NCBI GenBank assembly: GCA_902599575.1
Contig: CACKFS010000006.1
Coordinates: 1-48,015, forward strand
DNA length: 48,015 nucleotides
DNA from: an uncultured Pelagibacteraceae bacterium
Lineage (GTDB): Bacteria; Pseudomonadota; Alphaproteobacteria; Pelagibacterales; Pelagibacteraceae
Reading direction: 5' to 3'
The position numbers were made by a program, and so were the translations under genes. The notes beneath the pieces are model-generated. The model did no database searches. It was not told the origin of the DNA and saw only the letters and a list, made by a program, of their open reading frames with translations. Of the stretch, positions 17,140 through 25,953 are shown one piece after another; the first letter of the stretch is position 1, and each line of letters starts with the position of its first letter.

Positions 17140-18334
17140 TAGCTTGCTCTTTAATTGGTAAGTGTATTAAACCTGCAAAAATTGATAATGCAATTGCCAA
17201 ATACCACGCATAGTCGTAAGAGCCATACAAATCATAAAATAATCCACCTAGATAAGCTCCAAAGAATGATCCTATTTGATGGCTTAAAAAAACTAACCCA
17301 TACAATAATCCTAGATACTTTGTTCCAAAAATATGTGCAACTATCCCGCTGGTTGCAGGAACAGTTGATAACCACAAAATACCAAAGCTTGCTCCAAAAA
17401 AAATAGAGCCTAACGTGCTGGGGGGTAAAAAAATAAACAAACAGATTGAAACACCTCTTAAGAAATAAATTATACTTAAAATTGTTTTCTTTTTTCTTTT
17501 TGTACAAAGATAGCCGCTCATAAGTGATCCGAAAATATTAAATAACCCTATTAAAGATAATATCATTGCAGCAGTCCAATCCTCTAGACCTCTATCAATT
17601 ACATATTTTGGAACGTGAGTTCCAACTAATGTAATATGAAAACCACAAACAAAAAAGCCAGACAAAAGTAATAAATAACTTTTATACCTAAATGCTTCAC
17701 TTAAAGCTTCGATAGTTGATTGACTGCCTCCATCTTTTGTTTCATTTATTTGAGGCGAACGAACAAAAAATGATATCAAAAAACCTAAAGACAAAAATAA
17801 CATGAAATAAAATAATGTTTGAATCCATCCGTAATTTCCAAGTGAATAATTTGTAAATAATGGCGATAAAAAATATCCAAATGACCCTACTGCCGTTACA
17901 ATACTCATCGCAATAGTTCTATTTGATAATGGAAAATGCTTACCAACAATCGACATTGGTATGCTAATAGCTGTTCCACCACATCCAATTCCAACGAGAA
18001 CACCTAACCAAATTTGAAAGTAAATTCCTGTATTAGGACCATTATACAAAAAGTAGATGCCAATAATGTAAAAAACAAAAGCTAAAGATATAGCTTTATG
18101 CCCACCATATTTATCAGCAATTGCTCCAAAAACTGGGCCAGATAAACCCCAGCCCAACATTTGTATACCAATAGCTAAACCAAATTCAGTGTTACTAATT
18201 CCTAAATCTGCATTAAAGTCCATGAAGAACATGCCAAACACTTGTCTTACACTTAAAGATATAAAAACTACAAGTGATGCTGCAATTAAAGTAACTAATG
18301 CTAAATTACTTTTTATGAACTTTTCTGAGCTCAT
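17117..18334 (-). CDS. Major facilitator superfamily transporter
   Basis: Membrane transporter, 405 residues with about twelve helices. The loop after helix 2 reads GAIADKYGGHK, the MFS motif A, and the second half repeats a weaker form (SGYLCTKRKKK). The order and the FVRSP central loop resemble monocarboxylate/oxalate-formate-type carriers, but the substrate is unknown. It starts in an ATGA overlap with the metC-like stop and ends 23 bases inside pabB if the TTG start is right. It is thus locked into the metC-pab operon. Confidence 0.88.
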   Translation of the reverse strand: MSSEKFIKSNLALVTLIAASLVVFISLSVRQVFGMFFMDFNADLGISNTEFGLAIGIQMLGWGLSGPVFGAIADKYGGHKAISLAFVFYIIGIYFLYNGPNTGIYFQIWLGVLVGIGCGGTAISIPMSIVGKHFPLSNRTIAMSIVTAVGSFGYFLSPLFTNYSLGNYGWIQTLFYFMLFLSLGFLISFFVRSPQINETKDGGSQSTIEALSEAFRYKSYLLLLSGFFVCGFHITLVGTHVPKYVIDRGLEDWTAAMILSLIGLFNIFGSLMSGYLCTKRKKKTILSIIYFLRGVSICLFIFLPPSTLGSIFFGASFGILWLSTVPATSGIVAHIFGTKYLGLLYGLVFLSHQIGSFFGAYLGGLFYDLYGSYDYAWYLAIALSIFAGLIHLPIKEQAIERLQKA

Positions 18335-19506
18335 TTAATAAATTTTAATGATCTTTTTAAATCGTTTATCAAATCTTTTGGGTCTTCTAGACCAATATGT
18401 AATCTTACAATGTGCTCATCCTTAGACAAATTTAAATATTTTCTTTTGCCTTGTTCTCTAATTTTTTGATGTAAAGCTAAACTTTCAAAACCTCCCCAGC
18501 TGTATCCATAACCAAACAATTTTAATGAATTTACAAATTTGTCGATTGACATTTTATTTTTAGATTTGATTTTGAGACCCATTAGACCAGAGGAACCTTT
18601 ATAATATTTTTTCCACATCTTATAGTCTTTAGTTCCTTTTTTGTAAGGATACAAAACTGTAATCTTTTTATGTTTACTTAAAAAAGAAGCAATTTTTTTT
18701 GTATTTATTTCGTGTCTATCTAATCTTGTATCTAAAGTTCTAAGACCTCTAATTATTAAATAAGCATCATCAGGTCCCATTCTTAAACCAGAAATTTTTT
18801 CTGCTTTTTGAACAAATTTAAATACCCTTTTGTTGACTGCCAAACTTCCTCCCATTACATCTGAGTGTCCAGAATAATATTTGGTTGCTGATACAATAGC
18901 CATATCAAATCCTAATTTAATAGGTTTTAGAAAATATGGAGTTCCCCATGTATTATCCATAGCTGTAAAAATTTTATTTTTTTTTGCAATAGAAATTATT
19001 TTTGAGAGATCCTGAAATTCAAATGTGTTACTGCCCGGATTTTCAACAAATATTAACTTTGTTTTTTTTGTTATATTATTTTTTAATGAGGACAAATCTC
19101 TTGGATTATAAAATGTAGCTTTAATATTAAAATCTTTGAAAAAATCTTGAGTTAATATTCTCGTAGGACTATATACTGGATCAGAAACAAGAATTTCGTC
19201 TCCAGGTCTTACTACACTAAACATTGCAAGAAAAACGGAGCCAAAACCAGTTGGTGTTAGGAAAACATGATATGATTCCTCTAATTTAGTTAAAATTTTT
19301 GATAATGCATGTGTTGTCGAAGTTCCTTGCCTTCCATAATCAAAATGACCTCCAGTAGGATTTTTTAAGTGTTTTTTTTGAGTTTTTCTAATGTCATTAA
19401 GAGACTTAAACAAAATCGTAGATGCTCTAACAACTGGAGGATTTACTGACTGATTATAGAAATCTTTAGCTGTATGTTTTAAAAAGGTTTTGAATGAATA
19501 GCCCAT
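18331..19506 (-). CDS. metC: Cys/Met-metabolism PLP enzyme, probable cystathionine beta-lyase
   Basis: Fold-type I PLP enzyme of the Cys/Met family, 391 residues from the ATG at 19506. The open frame continues upstream, but MGYSFKTFLKHTAK is a normal start and the 32 residues before it are hydrophobic and unlike the family. The PLP lysine is in SATKYYSGHSDVMGG, and FVENPGSNTFE and AMDNTWGTPY are standard cofactor-contact regions. GYSWGGFESL near the C-terminus is typical of cystathionine beta-lyases, which give homocysteine, pyruvate and ammonia. A gamma-synthase or gamma-lyase role is less likely but not excluded. Confidence 0.88.
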   Translation of the reverse strand: MGYSFKTFLKHTAKDFYNQSVNPPVVRASTILFKSLNDIRKTQKKHLKNPTGGHFDYGRQGTSTTHALSKILTKLEESYHVFLTPTGFGSVFLAMFSVVRPGDEILVSDPVYSPTRILTQDFFKDFNIKATFYNPRDLSSLKNNITKKTKLIFVENPGSNTFEFQDLSKIISIAKKNKIFTAMDNTWGTPYFLKPIKLGFDMAIVSATKYYSGHSDVMGGSLAVNKRVFKFVQKAEKISGLRMGPDDAYLIIRGLRTLDTRLDRHEINTKKIASFLSKHKKITVLYPYKKGTKDYKMWKKYYKGSSGLMGLKIKSKNKMSIDKFVNSLKLFGYGYSWGGFESLALHQKIREQGKRKYLNLSKDEHIVRLHIGLEDPKDLINDLKRSLKFIK

Positions 19507-19581
19507 AAAAAATTTGATAACTAAATATGACAATGCTATATCCCACATATAAGTCAATAAAATAATAAAAGGAGAAGAATT

Positions 19582-19665
19582 ATGGGTTACCCAAAGAAAC
19601 ATCGAGGTAGAAGAAAGATGGGGTCAAAAAAAAGAAGAGCTAGAAAAAAAAATAAGAAAAAATAA
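19582..19665 (+). CDS. Very basic 27-residue protein, possible ribosomal or nucleic-acid-binding peptide
   Basis: The short ORF encodes a product beginning MGYPKKHRGRRKMGSKKRR and ending in a Lys-rich tail: 18 of 27 residues are Lys, Arg or His. A near-perfect ribosome-binding site, AAAGGAGAAG, lies four bases before the ATG, clearly better than most genes here. It leads a plus-strand pair, 11 bases before the Frag1-like gene, and diverges from metC. Length and composition recall bacterial bTHX and other tiny basic ribosomal proteins, but I see no firm motif match. A chance ORF with such a site and composition is unlikely. Confidence 0.7.
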   Translation: MGYPKKHRGRRKMGSKKRRARKKNKKK

Positions 19666-19676
19666 ATCTACTCAAA

Positions 19677-20366
19677 ATGGATACCATAAATAAAGTTAAA
19701 TCCATAAGTATATGGATTTTTATAGTCCCCTTCTTTGCGATTAACTCTTGCTTGGTATTAATCACGACATTTCATGATCTTTTTCCAAATAAAGAACATA
19801 TCATTCATTTTACAATTCCTTATATTGATGGAGGTGCCTCAATAAGTAGAACAGCTAGAGTTTTTCCTACATACTTAATTTTTAAACCTGCGATGTTTTT
19901 GACGGCGTACTTATTGATAAGATATTGGCTGTACATAAAAAAAATTATTTTGAACATACATGGAGAGCATAAAAATTTAAGGAATATTTTAATATTTGGT
20001 ATTGGTTCAGCTATTTGTTTAGTCATTCATTCAATATTTTTAGGCATTAAATTTGATTATGATCTTTATAAATTATTTAGAAGAGTAATAATGCTGATTT
20101 TTATTATTTTTGAGGTAGTGGCTCAAGCTTATTTAGTAATTACCTTTTACTCATTAAAGAATAAGTTATTAGAATTTATAAATCTAAAATTTCTTAAATT
20201 AAAAGCCATTCTAGTATCTTTTTTAGTGTTTGTAATGATTGTTAGTATTCCAATAGTTAGTATGCCAGGTAATAAACATATAAAGCACGCTTTGGAATGG
20301 GACTTCTTTCTAGGGGTTATATTGTTTTATGTGCTGACTTTTTTTATGTGGAAGAAACAGAATTAA
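19677..20366 (+). CDS. Six-helix membrane protein, possibly Frag1/DRAM/Sfk1-like
   Basis: 229 residues with about six hydrophobic helices and few charged loops. The first periplasmic loop (HIIHFTIPYIDGGASISRT) and the late ALEWDFFLGVILFY segment recall the Frag1/DRAM/Sfk1 family, which includes PGAP2-type proteins. The resemblance is by eye and moderate. No catalytic motif is visible. It follows the 27-residue basic gene and converges on mnmA with no gap between the stops. Function unknown. Confidence 0.6.
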   Translation: MDTINKVKSISIWIFIVPFFAINSCLVLITTFHDLFPNKEHIIHFTIPYIDGGASISRTARVFPTYLIFKPAMFLTAYLLIRYWLYIKKIILNIHGEHKNLRNILIFGIGSAICLVIHSIFLGIKFDYDLYKLFRRVIMLIFIIFEVVAQAYLVITFYSLKNKLLEFINLKFLKLKAILVSFLVFVMIVSIPIVSMPGNKHIKHALEWDFFLGVILFYVLTFFMWKKQN

Positions 20367-21482
20367 TTATTTAGTAATCCATCCTCCACCAAGAACTCTA
20401 TCTCCATATTTATCTTTTTGGTAAAAAACACATGCTTGGCCTGGTGAAATACCATATTCATCTTCTAATAGTGTTAAAGAAGTTTTACCATTATTTAAAT
20501 TTAGTTTAGATTTCAAAAGCTTACCTGTAGATCTTACTTTTACAAAAATATTTTCATTAAAGCACATTTCATCTGCCAAAAGATTTAAGTTTTTTAAATT
20601 AATATTTTTTTTTATTAATTCTTTTTTTTCACCAACGATTATCTCGTTTTTATCAGAATTTATATCAATTACATATAGTGGTTCTTTTGCTGCGATTTTA
20701 ATTCCTCTTCTTTGACCTATTGTAAAGTTTACAATCCCATCATGTACCCCTAAGACTTTACCTACAGAATTTTTTATATTTCCTTTTTTAAATGCATCAG
20801 GTCTGAATTTTTGAATAACTGACACATAATCTCCATTTGGGACAAAGCAAATATCTTGACTGTCAGGTTTGTCTGCAACATTTAATTGAAGTTTTTGCGC
20901 TATTTCTCTGGTTTCTTTTTTTAACAATTTTCCTAATGGAAATCTTAAAAAGTTTAATTGGTCTCTAGTAGTGTTGAATAAAAAGTAGCTCTGATCCCTG
21001 TTTGTATCAATTGCTCTATACATTTCTGTTTGATTATTTTTTGTTATACTTTTAACATAATGACCAGTAACTAAAGCATCTGCTTTAATGTTTAATGACT
21101 CCTGAAATAAATCATTAAATTTTACTGTCTTATTACATTGAACACACGGGATAGGTGTTTCTCCTTTTAAATAACTGTCCACAAAATTGTCAATAACACC
21201 TTCCTTAAACTTATTTTGGTAATACAAAATTTTATGTTCAATATTTAATTTGTTAGCTACTCTTTTAGCATCAAATATATCTTGACCTGAACAACAAGTT
21301 TTTGAGGCAGCTACCTCTTTATTGTCATCATATAATTTCAGTGTGATCCCAATTACTTTATAGCCTTCTTTTTTCATCATGCCTGCAACAGTAGAAGAGT
21401 CTACCCCTCCAGACATTGCAACAACTATAGTTGTATCTTTTGGGCTCTTTTCAAATCCAAGAGAATTTAAAATATTTTTCAT
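20367..21482 (-). CDS. mnmA: tRNA-specific 2-thiouridylase
   Basis: Makes the 2-thio group of 5-substituted 2-thiouridine at position 34 of Lys, Glu and Gln tRNAs, using ATP and persulfide sulfur. 371 residues, full length. The PP-loop motif SGGVDSS (24-30) binds ATP. The catalytic pair is C116 (VQCNKTVKF) and C212 ([12 protein letters not shown]). GHYVK and IGQRRGI are conserved blocks. The ATG at 21482 gives the normal short lead before the PP-loop. It is a single gene between a converging and a diverging neighbour. Confidence 0.95.
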   Translation of the reverse strand: MKNILNSLGFEKSPKDTTIVVAMSGGVDSSTVAGMMKKEGYKVIGITLKLYDDNKEVAASKTCCSGQDIFDAKRVANKLNIEHKILYYQNKFKEGVIDNFVDSYLKGETPIPCVQCNKTVKFNDLFQESLNIKADALVTGHYVKSITKNNQTEMYRAIDTNRDQSYFLFNTTRDQLNFLRFPLGKLLKKETREIAQKLQLNVADKPDSQDICFVPNGDYVSVIQKFRPDAFKKGNIKNSVGKVLGVHDGIVNFTIGQRRGIKIAAKEPLYVIDINSDKNEIIVGEKKELIKKNINLKNLNLLADEMCFNENIFVKVRSTGKLLKSKLNLNNGKTSLTLLEDEYGISPGQACVFYQKDKYGDRVLGGGWITK

Positions 21483-21524
21483 AAGTTTGGAAATTATACT
21501 TTTTTCTATTATAAGTTAAACTAT

Positions 21525-21704
21525 ATGATTTTAGATTTTGAGCCAGGTGACAAAGTAGTTAATCCCAAACAAAAAGACTGGGGAATCGGGCAAGTGCAAT
21601 CTATTATTAAAGGGAAAGTTACAGTTAATTTTGAAAATGTAGGTAAAAAAGTAATAAATTCAAATATAGTTGAGTTAACTAAATTAGAGTCAAATGGACG
21701 ATAA
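21525..21704 (+). CDS. DUF3553-family small protein
   Basis: 59 residues, beginning MILDFEPGDKVVNPKQKDWG and continuing IGQVQSIIKGKVTVNFENVG, then KKVIN and VEL. The pattern PGD-V-P--DWG-GQVQS---G--TVNFE-AGK-VI matches the alphaproteobacterial DUF3553 family; the fold should be a small beta-barrel like SH3/Tudor. It overlaps the CysQ-like gene by 11 bases in a different frame and diverges from mnmA across a 42-base gap. No function is known. Small SH3-like proteins often bind other proteins or nucleic acid. Confidence 0.8.
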   Translation: MILDFEPGDKVVNPKQKDWGIGQVQSIIKGKVTVNFENVGKKVINSNIVELTKLESNGR

Positions 21705-22476
21705 GCTAAAAAAAAAAATTATTTATGAATTAATCAGAACTTTTATTAATGCTGGAGATATTGCTCTTGATTTAAGAGATAAGGGTTTAAAAAAAATTAT
21801 AAAGGATGATAATACTCCTGTTACTAATGGGGATTTAGAGGTCAATAAAATAATAATTAATAAACTAAAAGAAATAACTCCTGAAATTCCAATTGTTTCA
21901 GAGGAAGTATCTGACAATAAAGACTCTAATAATCTATCAACTTTTTGGTTGATAGATCCAATAGATGGAACATATGACTATTTAAACAATAAAGAAGAAT
22001 TTACTTTAAACGCTGGTTTAATTATTAATAAAAAACCTGAAATAGCAATTATCAATGCACCAGCAAAAAAAAGATTATTTTATACTTTTGGTATAAATAA
22101 TAGTTTTGAATTAAAAGATAGTGTAGAAACGAAATTGGATTCTGGTGCTAATTCTAAAAATAAAGAACTAAGTGCTTTAGTTTACTCTGATAATATCAAA
22201 AATGAGATAAAAGATATTCACAATAAATATAACATAAAAAAAATTACAAAAATGAAAAGTTCTTATAAGTTTTGTGTTATAGCCTCGGGTGAATTTGACT
22301 TATATGTTGCAGACCCTAGAGCTTCGGAATGGGATATAGCAGCAGGTGATGCAATATTAAGAAATGCCGGAGGTTCAGTAAAAGATATGGATGGAAATGA
22401 AATATTGTATGGAAAAAAGGATTTTAAAAATCCAAGTTTAGTAATAAAAAGTGCAAGATTGCTTAATAATGAGTGA
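21694..22476 (+). CDS. Inositol-monophosphatase/CysQ-family phosphatase
   Basis: Mg2+-dependent phosphatase, 260 residues, nearest to CysQ (3'(2'),5'-bisphosphate nucleotidase). Metal-site motifs: PIVSEE (E near 67), WLIDPIDGTYDYL (the DPIDGT core) and EWDIAAGDAILRNAGG near the C-terminus. In cells that make PAPS it removes PAP. SAR11-type cells lack assimilatory sulfate reduction, so its substrate here could differ, for example PAP from acyl-carrier-protein loading. The ATG at 21694 is inside the DUF3553 gene. The stop overlaps the start of a small membrane protein gene. Confidence 0.88.
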   Translation: MDDKLKKKIIYELIRTFINAGDIALDLRDKGLKKIIKDDNTPVTNGDLEVNKIIINKLKEITPEIPIVSEEVSDNKDSNNLSTFWLIDPIDGTYDYLNNKEEFTLNAGLIINKKPEIAIINAPAKKRLFYTFGINNSFELKDSVETKLDSGANSKNKELSALVYSDNIKNEIKDIHNKYNIKKITKMKSSYKFCVIASGEFDLYVADPRASEWDIAAGDAILRNAGGSVKDMDGNEILYGKKDFKNPSLVIKSARLLNNE

Positions 22477-22618
22477 ACAACTTAGAATTATCTTAATTAT
22501 AATTGTTAGCGTATCAATTTTTGGCTTAATTGTCTTTGTAATAGTTAAAAATTTTATTAAATCAAAAATTGATTATTATTTAACAGAAAAAAATAAGAAA
22601 ACTAAAAAAGACGAGTGA
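22469..22618 (+). CDS. Small single-helix membrane protein
   Basis: 49 residues, unrecognised. The ATG is eight bases before the end of the CysQ-like gene. The first 29 residues form one strongly hydrophobic helix (LRIILIIIVSVSIFGLIVFV) and the rest is a charged, mostly basic tail ending KKTKKDE. The shape is that of a bitopic anchor with a cytoplasmic tail. It overlaps the end of recX by 17 bases, tail to tail. The tight overlap with an upstream real gene is the main reason to believe it. Confidence 0.55.
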   Translation: MSEQLRIILIIIVSVSIFGLIVFVIVKNFIKSKIDYYLTEKNKKTKKDE

Positions 22619-23165
22619 TTTTCTCGTACTCTTCTTTAGAAAGATCCATGACTCGTTTTGATGTATCAAAATCAAACCCATTTCTTGCTAAAACTGCAAT
22701 ATCTTTTTTATAAAATAACGGTCTGTTGTCCTCTACTCTACATGGGCCTATTCTTCTTTTTTTACACACTTTTAACGCAGAAAAAAAATCTTGATCTTCA
22801 TTTTCATCTTTTATTTTGTCTAACGTTTCTTTAACAAATTTTTGATTGATACCTTTTGACATTAAATAATTTCTTATCTTGTTAATTGAGCTACCCCTTT
22901 GAATAAGATTTTTTGCTTTACTATTAGAATAAAATTTATCATTTAAATATTTAGAGTTTTCAAGATCACTCAGGATTACATCAATTAAATCTTTAATTTC
23001 ATTTTTTTTTATACCCACGGCTCCAAGTTTCAAATATTTTTTAAGTAAATAAGTCCTTAATTGCTGCTTTGATGGAGCATACTTTTCAATATACTTCATT
23101 GAAAAATCTCTCATCTCTTGAACTGTGTCTTCAAAACTCTTTTTTTTATTTTTTATAGGAATCAT
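22602..23165 (-). CDS. recX: Recombination regulatory protein RecX
   Basis: All-helical RecX-family protein, 187 residues from the ATG at 23165. It modulates RecA filaments. The repeated three-helix pattern is visible: LRTYLLKKYLK, then DLENSKYLNDKFYSNSKAKN and IRNYLMSKGI, each with the L-x-x-K-G signature of RecX repeats. A longer reading from 23222 would overlap the diverging gene and add an unrelated hydrophobic lead. recA is not in the window. Divergence from the ABA4-like gene leaves a 28-base promoter gap. Confidence 0.8.
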   Translation of the reverse strand: MIPIKNKKKSFEDTVQEMRDFSMKYIEKYAPSKQQLRTYLLKKYLKLGAVGIKKNEIKDLIDVILSDLENSKYLNDKFYSNSKAKNLIQRGSSINKIRNYLMSKGINQKFVKETLDKIKDENEDQDFFSALKVCKKRRIGPCRVEDNRPLFYKKDIAVLARNGFDFDTSKRVMDLSKEEYEKITRLF

Positions 23166-23193
23166 TTTAATTTTTAATATATTATAAACTTTA

Positions 23194-23667
23194 ATGATTG
23201 AACAAATTAATAACTTCTTCACAGTTCCGATGATTTACTTATGGTTGAATTTAGGTGTTCTACCCTTTTGGTTAGTACTATTATTTTTTCCAAGCTCAGG
23301 TGTAAGTAAATATATGGTTAGATCAATATTTCCATTTATGATTTTTTCATTTATTTATGCTTATTTATTATATTACTTTTTTCTTACAGAATTTGATTTT
23401 AAGAATAATTTTAATCTTTATCTGGGTTTAGAAAAGTTGTCTGAATTATTTTCTGAAACAGGTTTTTTAATTATGTTTTGGTGCCATTTTTTAGCGATAA
23501 ATTTATTTTGTGGTGCTTGGATTGTAAGTGATAGTTTAAAATTTTCTATGTCAAAATTTTTAGTTTTTTTTCCACTGTTGATTACATATTTTATAGGTCC
23601 AATTGGATTATTTTTATACTGGCTGATAAGAATCTTTTTTGCAAAAAAATTATCATTATATGATTAA
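23194..23667 (+). CDS. ABA4-like (DUF4281) membrane protein
   Basis: 157 residues with four or five helices. Early LWLNLGVLPFWLVLLFFPSS and later HFLAINLFCGAWIVSD match the ABA4-like/DUF4281 pattern (W-N-PFW-L-F-P-S and H-LA-DLF-G-WI--D). The plant ABA4 protein takes part in neoxanthin formation; bacterial members are of unknown function and often sit near carotenoid or membrane genes. It overlaps the next gene by eight bases. The membrane protein has almost no periplasmic loops. Confidence 0.7.
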   Translation: MIEQINNFFTVPMIYLWLNLGVLPFWLVLLFFPSSGVSKYMVRSIFPFMIFSFIYAYLLYYFFLTEFDFKNNFNLYLGLEKLSELFSETGFLIMFWCHFLAINLFCGAWIVSDSLKFSMSKFLVFFPLLITYFIGPIGLFLYWLIRIFFAKKLSLYD

Positions 23668-24244
23668 AGAAATTCAGTTTTATTACGATTTTTCAAGTCC
23701 ATATACATACATTGCTCATAAAAAAATTAAGAAATTAAAGGATGAAAAAAAAATTAATTTTTTATACAAACCCATGCTTTTAGGTGGTTTACACAAATTA
23801 GCTGGGATAACCGCGAATGCATTTATTGGTCATAAAAATGAATTTATGATTCAAGATTGTGAAATGATTTCAAAGAAACATGGTATCAATTTTTATTTTA
23901 ATGAAAAATTTCCTATTAATTCTTTATATTTAATGAGAGGTACGATGGTTTTAAAGGGTAATTTACTTGAAAAATATATAGATACTTTTTTTGACTCCTA
24001 CTGGCAGTTAAATTTAGATTTATCAGACAGAAGTATTTTCGAAAAAAAATTAAAAGAGATAAGCATTGATGTTGATAAATTTTTTCAAGATATTGAAAAA
24101 AAGGAGACTAAAGAAAAGTTAAAGTTACTCACCGATGAAGCTTTTTCAAAAAAAATTTTTGGTGCTCCGACTTTTTTTTATAATAATAAAATTTACTGGG
24201 GACAAGATAGATTAGATTATGTAATTGATGAGGCAATTAGATAA
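23660..24244 (+). CDS. DsbA-like/2-hydroxychromene-2-carboxylate isomerase family protein
   Basis: 194 residues of the kappa-GST/HCCA isomerase branch of thioredoxin folds. The start is MIKEIQFYYDFSSPYTYIA, in which D10-F-S-S-P14 replaces the CxxC of DsbA and marks the glutathione-binding Ser. KIFGAPTFFYNNKIYWGQDR near the end has the cis-Pro and the G-x-x-x-F-W-GQDR finish. The ATG at 23660 is preferred to one seven codons upstream. Naphthalene or aromatic degradation is not implied, since many such proteins have other roles. Confidence 0.88.
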   Translation: MIKEIQFYYDFSSPYTYIAHKKIKKLKDEKKINFLYKPMLLGGLHKLAGITANAFIGHKNEFMIQDCEMISKKHGINFYFNEKFPINSLYLMRGTMVLKGNLLEKYIDTFFDSYWQLNLDLSDRSIFEKKLKEISIDVDKFFQDIEKKETKEKLKLLTDEAFSKKIFGAPTFFYNNKIYWGQDRLDYVIDEAIR

Positions 24245-24620
24245 TTTCAAAATCGCTTGCTTTAATAGCACTAAAACCACCATCAACATGAGACACATTT
24301 TTAAAACCCATGTCTTGTAAAGTTTTAGTGGCAAGAGCAGATCTTAAACCAGCAGCACAAAACAATATTGTTTCTTTTGATGAATCGATTTTTCCTTGTT
24401 TGTAATATGGACTAGATGGATCCATCCAAAATTCTAACATCCCTCTTGGAATATGTAAGGAATTTTTTACTCTTCCATCTCTTTCAAGTTCTCTGATGTC
24501 TCTAATATCGATTAAATTACATTTGTTTTCCTTAAATAATTTTGCAGCCTCATTGCTTGTAATAGTCTTAATTTCTTTTAATGCATTATTAACGAGATCT
24601 TGTGATGATTTAATAGTCAT
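24237..24620 (-). CDS. Rhodanese-domain protein
   Basis: Single rhodanese domain, 127 residues from the ATG at 24620. The active-site loop FCAAGLRS carries C88. The N-terminal LIDIRDIRELERDGR is the usual D-R-x-x-E start of the domain, and GFKNVSHVDGGFSA is its end. It may move sulfane sulfur or use sulfite as acceptor, but no partner is shown. It ends 8 bases inside the HCCA-isomerase-like gene (tail to tail) and diverges from the glycosyltransferase. Confidence 0.92.
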   Translation of the reverse strand: MTIKSSQDLVNNALKEIKTITSNEAAKLFKENKCNLIDIRDIRELERDGRVKNSLHIPRGMLEFWMDPSSPYYKQGKIDSSKETILFCAAGLRSALATKTLQDMGFKNVSHVDGGFSAIKASDFEII

Positions 24621-24649
24621 ATATGTGTAATCTGTTAATATCAAAAAAA

Positions 24650-25642
24650 ATGAAAAAAAACATCTTTAAAAAATTATTTATAAAAATATCTAAGTTAATA
24701 GGTTACGAATTAATAGATCAAAACGAATTTTACTCTCCAACTCTTGAAAAAAATCTTGATGAAAAATTATCTAATAAAAACAAGTCAATAATTCTTCCTT
24801 TGGGTGAAGTAAAATTAACGAAAAAAATTAGAAATTTGTCGATTATATTTAGGACTAATTCTAACATAGACATTTGGGACCAAAACAAAAAGAGAATTTT
24901 TGAAGAACCCAAAATCGAATATGTATTAAGATGTTTGTTTTCATTAATAAAATCTATTAACCGACTTAAAAAAGAGAATTCATCAATTAACGTTAACTTA
25001 CTGATTATTGATGACAATTCTAAATCAGATAACTTAAATAAAATTAAGGATGTTTTAAATAAAAACCAATTAAAATATTTAATCATAAATCATAATAAAG
25101 AAGAGCATAAGAAAAAAGTATTTGAGAATACAAATGATCAAACATTTTCAAACCTATCTAGCTTATTAAAATGTTTTGAAACTGCGAAAAAGGAAAATAG
25201 TGATTTAATTTATTTTGTAGAAGACGATTATTTACATTTTGAAAATTCTTTAACCGATATGATCAATACTTATGAAAGGGTAAGCTCACAAATTAAAAAA
25301 GATATCATAATTTGTCCTTGTGACTATCCTTTTAATTATATGTCTAATGAAAAAACAAATATTTTAATAGGTAGTAATCAACATTGGAGAACAGTTCAAA
25401 AAATTTTATGTACATTTATGATATCTAGAAATATGCTGGAAAAATATTGGGATAATTTTAAAAAAACTTGTGAAAAAAGACACGAACCTTTTGAAAAATA
25501 TATCAATGAAATCTTGTTAAATGAGATTGGTATATCACCAATTAACACACTCTCTATTCATCTAACCAATGTAAATTCAAGTTATGGTTTATCTCCTTTT
25601 GTGGATATCAAGAAGCTTTGGGCAAAAAACAAAATTAACTGA
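24650..25642 (+). CDS. GT-A-type glycosyltransferase-like protein
   Basis: 330 residues. A nucleotide-sugar fold is suggested by VNLLIIDDNSKSDN near the middle and the acidic motif YFVEDDYLHFENS, which fits the metal-binding DxD-like site. It lacks a signal peptide and membrane helices. It starts at the ATG at 24650; an earlier ATG at 24623 is possible. It forms an overlapping group with cutA and bcp. Acceptor and sugar are unknown. It could act in lipopolysaccharide or capsule assembly, which is inference. Confidence 0.7.
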   Translation: MKKNIFKKLFIKISKLIGYELIDQNEFYSPTLEKNLDEKLSNKNKSIILPLGEVKLTKKIRNLSIIFRTNSNIDIWDQNKKRIFEEPKIEYVLRCLFSLIKSINRLKKENSSINVNLLIIDDNSKSDNLNKIKDVLNKNQLKYLIINHNKEEHKKKVFENTNDQTFSNLSSLLKCFETAKKENSDLIYFVEDDYLHFENSLTDMINTYERVSSQIKKDIIICPCDYPFNYMSNEKTNILIGSNQHWRTVQKILCTFMISRNMLEKYWDNFKKTCEKRHEPFEKYINEILLNEIGISPINTLSIHLTNVNSSYGLSPFVDIKKLWAKNKIN

Positions 25643-25953
25643 TGCAAATATTTTTTTACATAACCTGCGCTAATATTAGAGAAGCAAAAAAAATTTCATC
25701 AGTTTTAATCAGGAAAAAATTGATAGCTTGTGCAAATATTTTAAACAACATTCAGTCTGTTTTTTCGTGGAAAAACAAAGTTAACTTCTCAAAAGAAATA
25801 ATAATAATGGGAAAGACAACAAAAAAACTACAATCTAAAATAATTTCAGAGGTAAAAAAAATACACTCGTATGACGTGCCTTGTATTATATTTTTTAAAA
25901 TTTCCGCAGGAAATAAAGATTTTTTAAAATGGATTAGCAATTCTACACGATGA
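25642..25953 (+). CDS. cutA: Divalent-ion tolerance protein CutA
   Basis: Trimeric ferredoxin-like protein, 103 residues. The order of conserved pieces fits CutA1: TCANIREAKKISSVLIRKKL, ACANILNNIQSVFSWKNKV, then EIIIMGKTT and HSYDVPCIIFFKI. The Y-x-x-P element and the central W are as usual. The ATG shares one base with the upstream stop and its stop overlaps the bcp start (ATGA). The biological role of CutA is unsettled, with metal tolerance and signalling both proposed. Confidence 0.9.
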   Translation: MQIFFYITCANIREAKKISSVLIRKKLIACANILNNIQSVFSWKNKVNFSKEIIIMGKTTKKLQSKIISEVKKIHSYDVPCIIFFKISAGNKDFLKWISNSTR

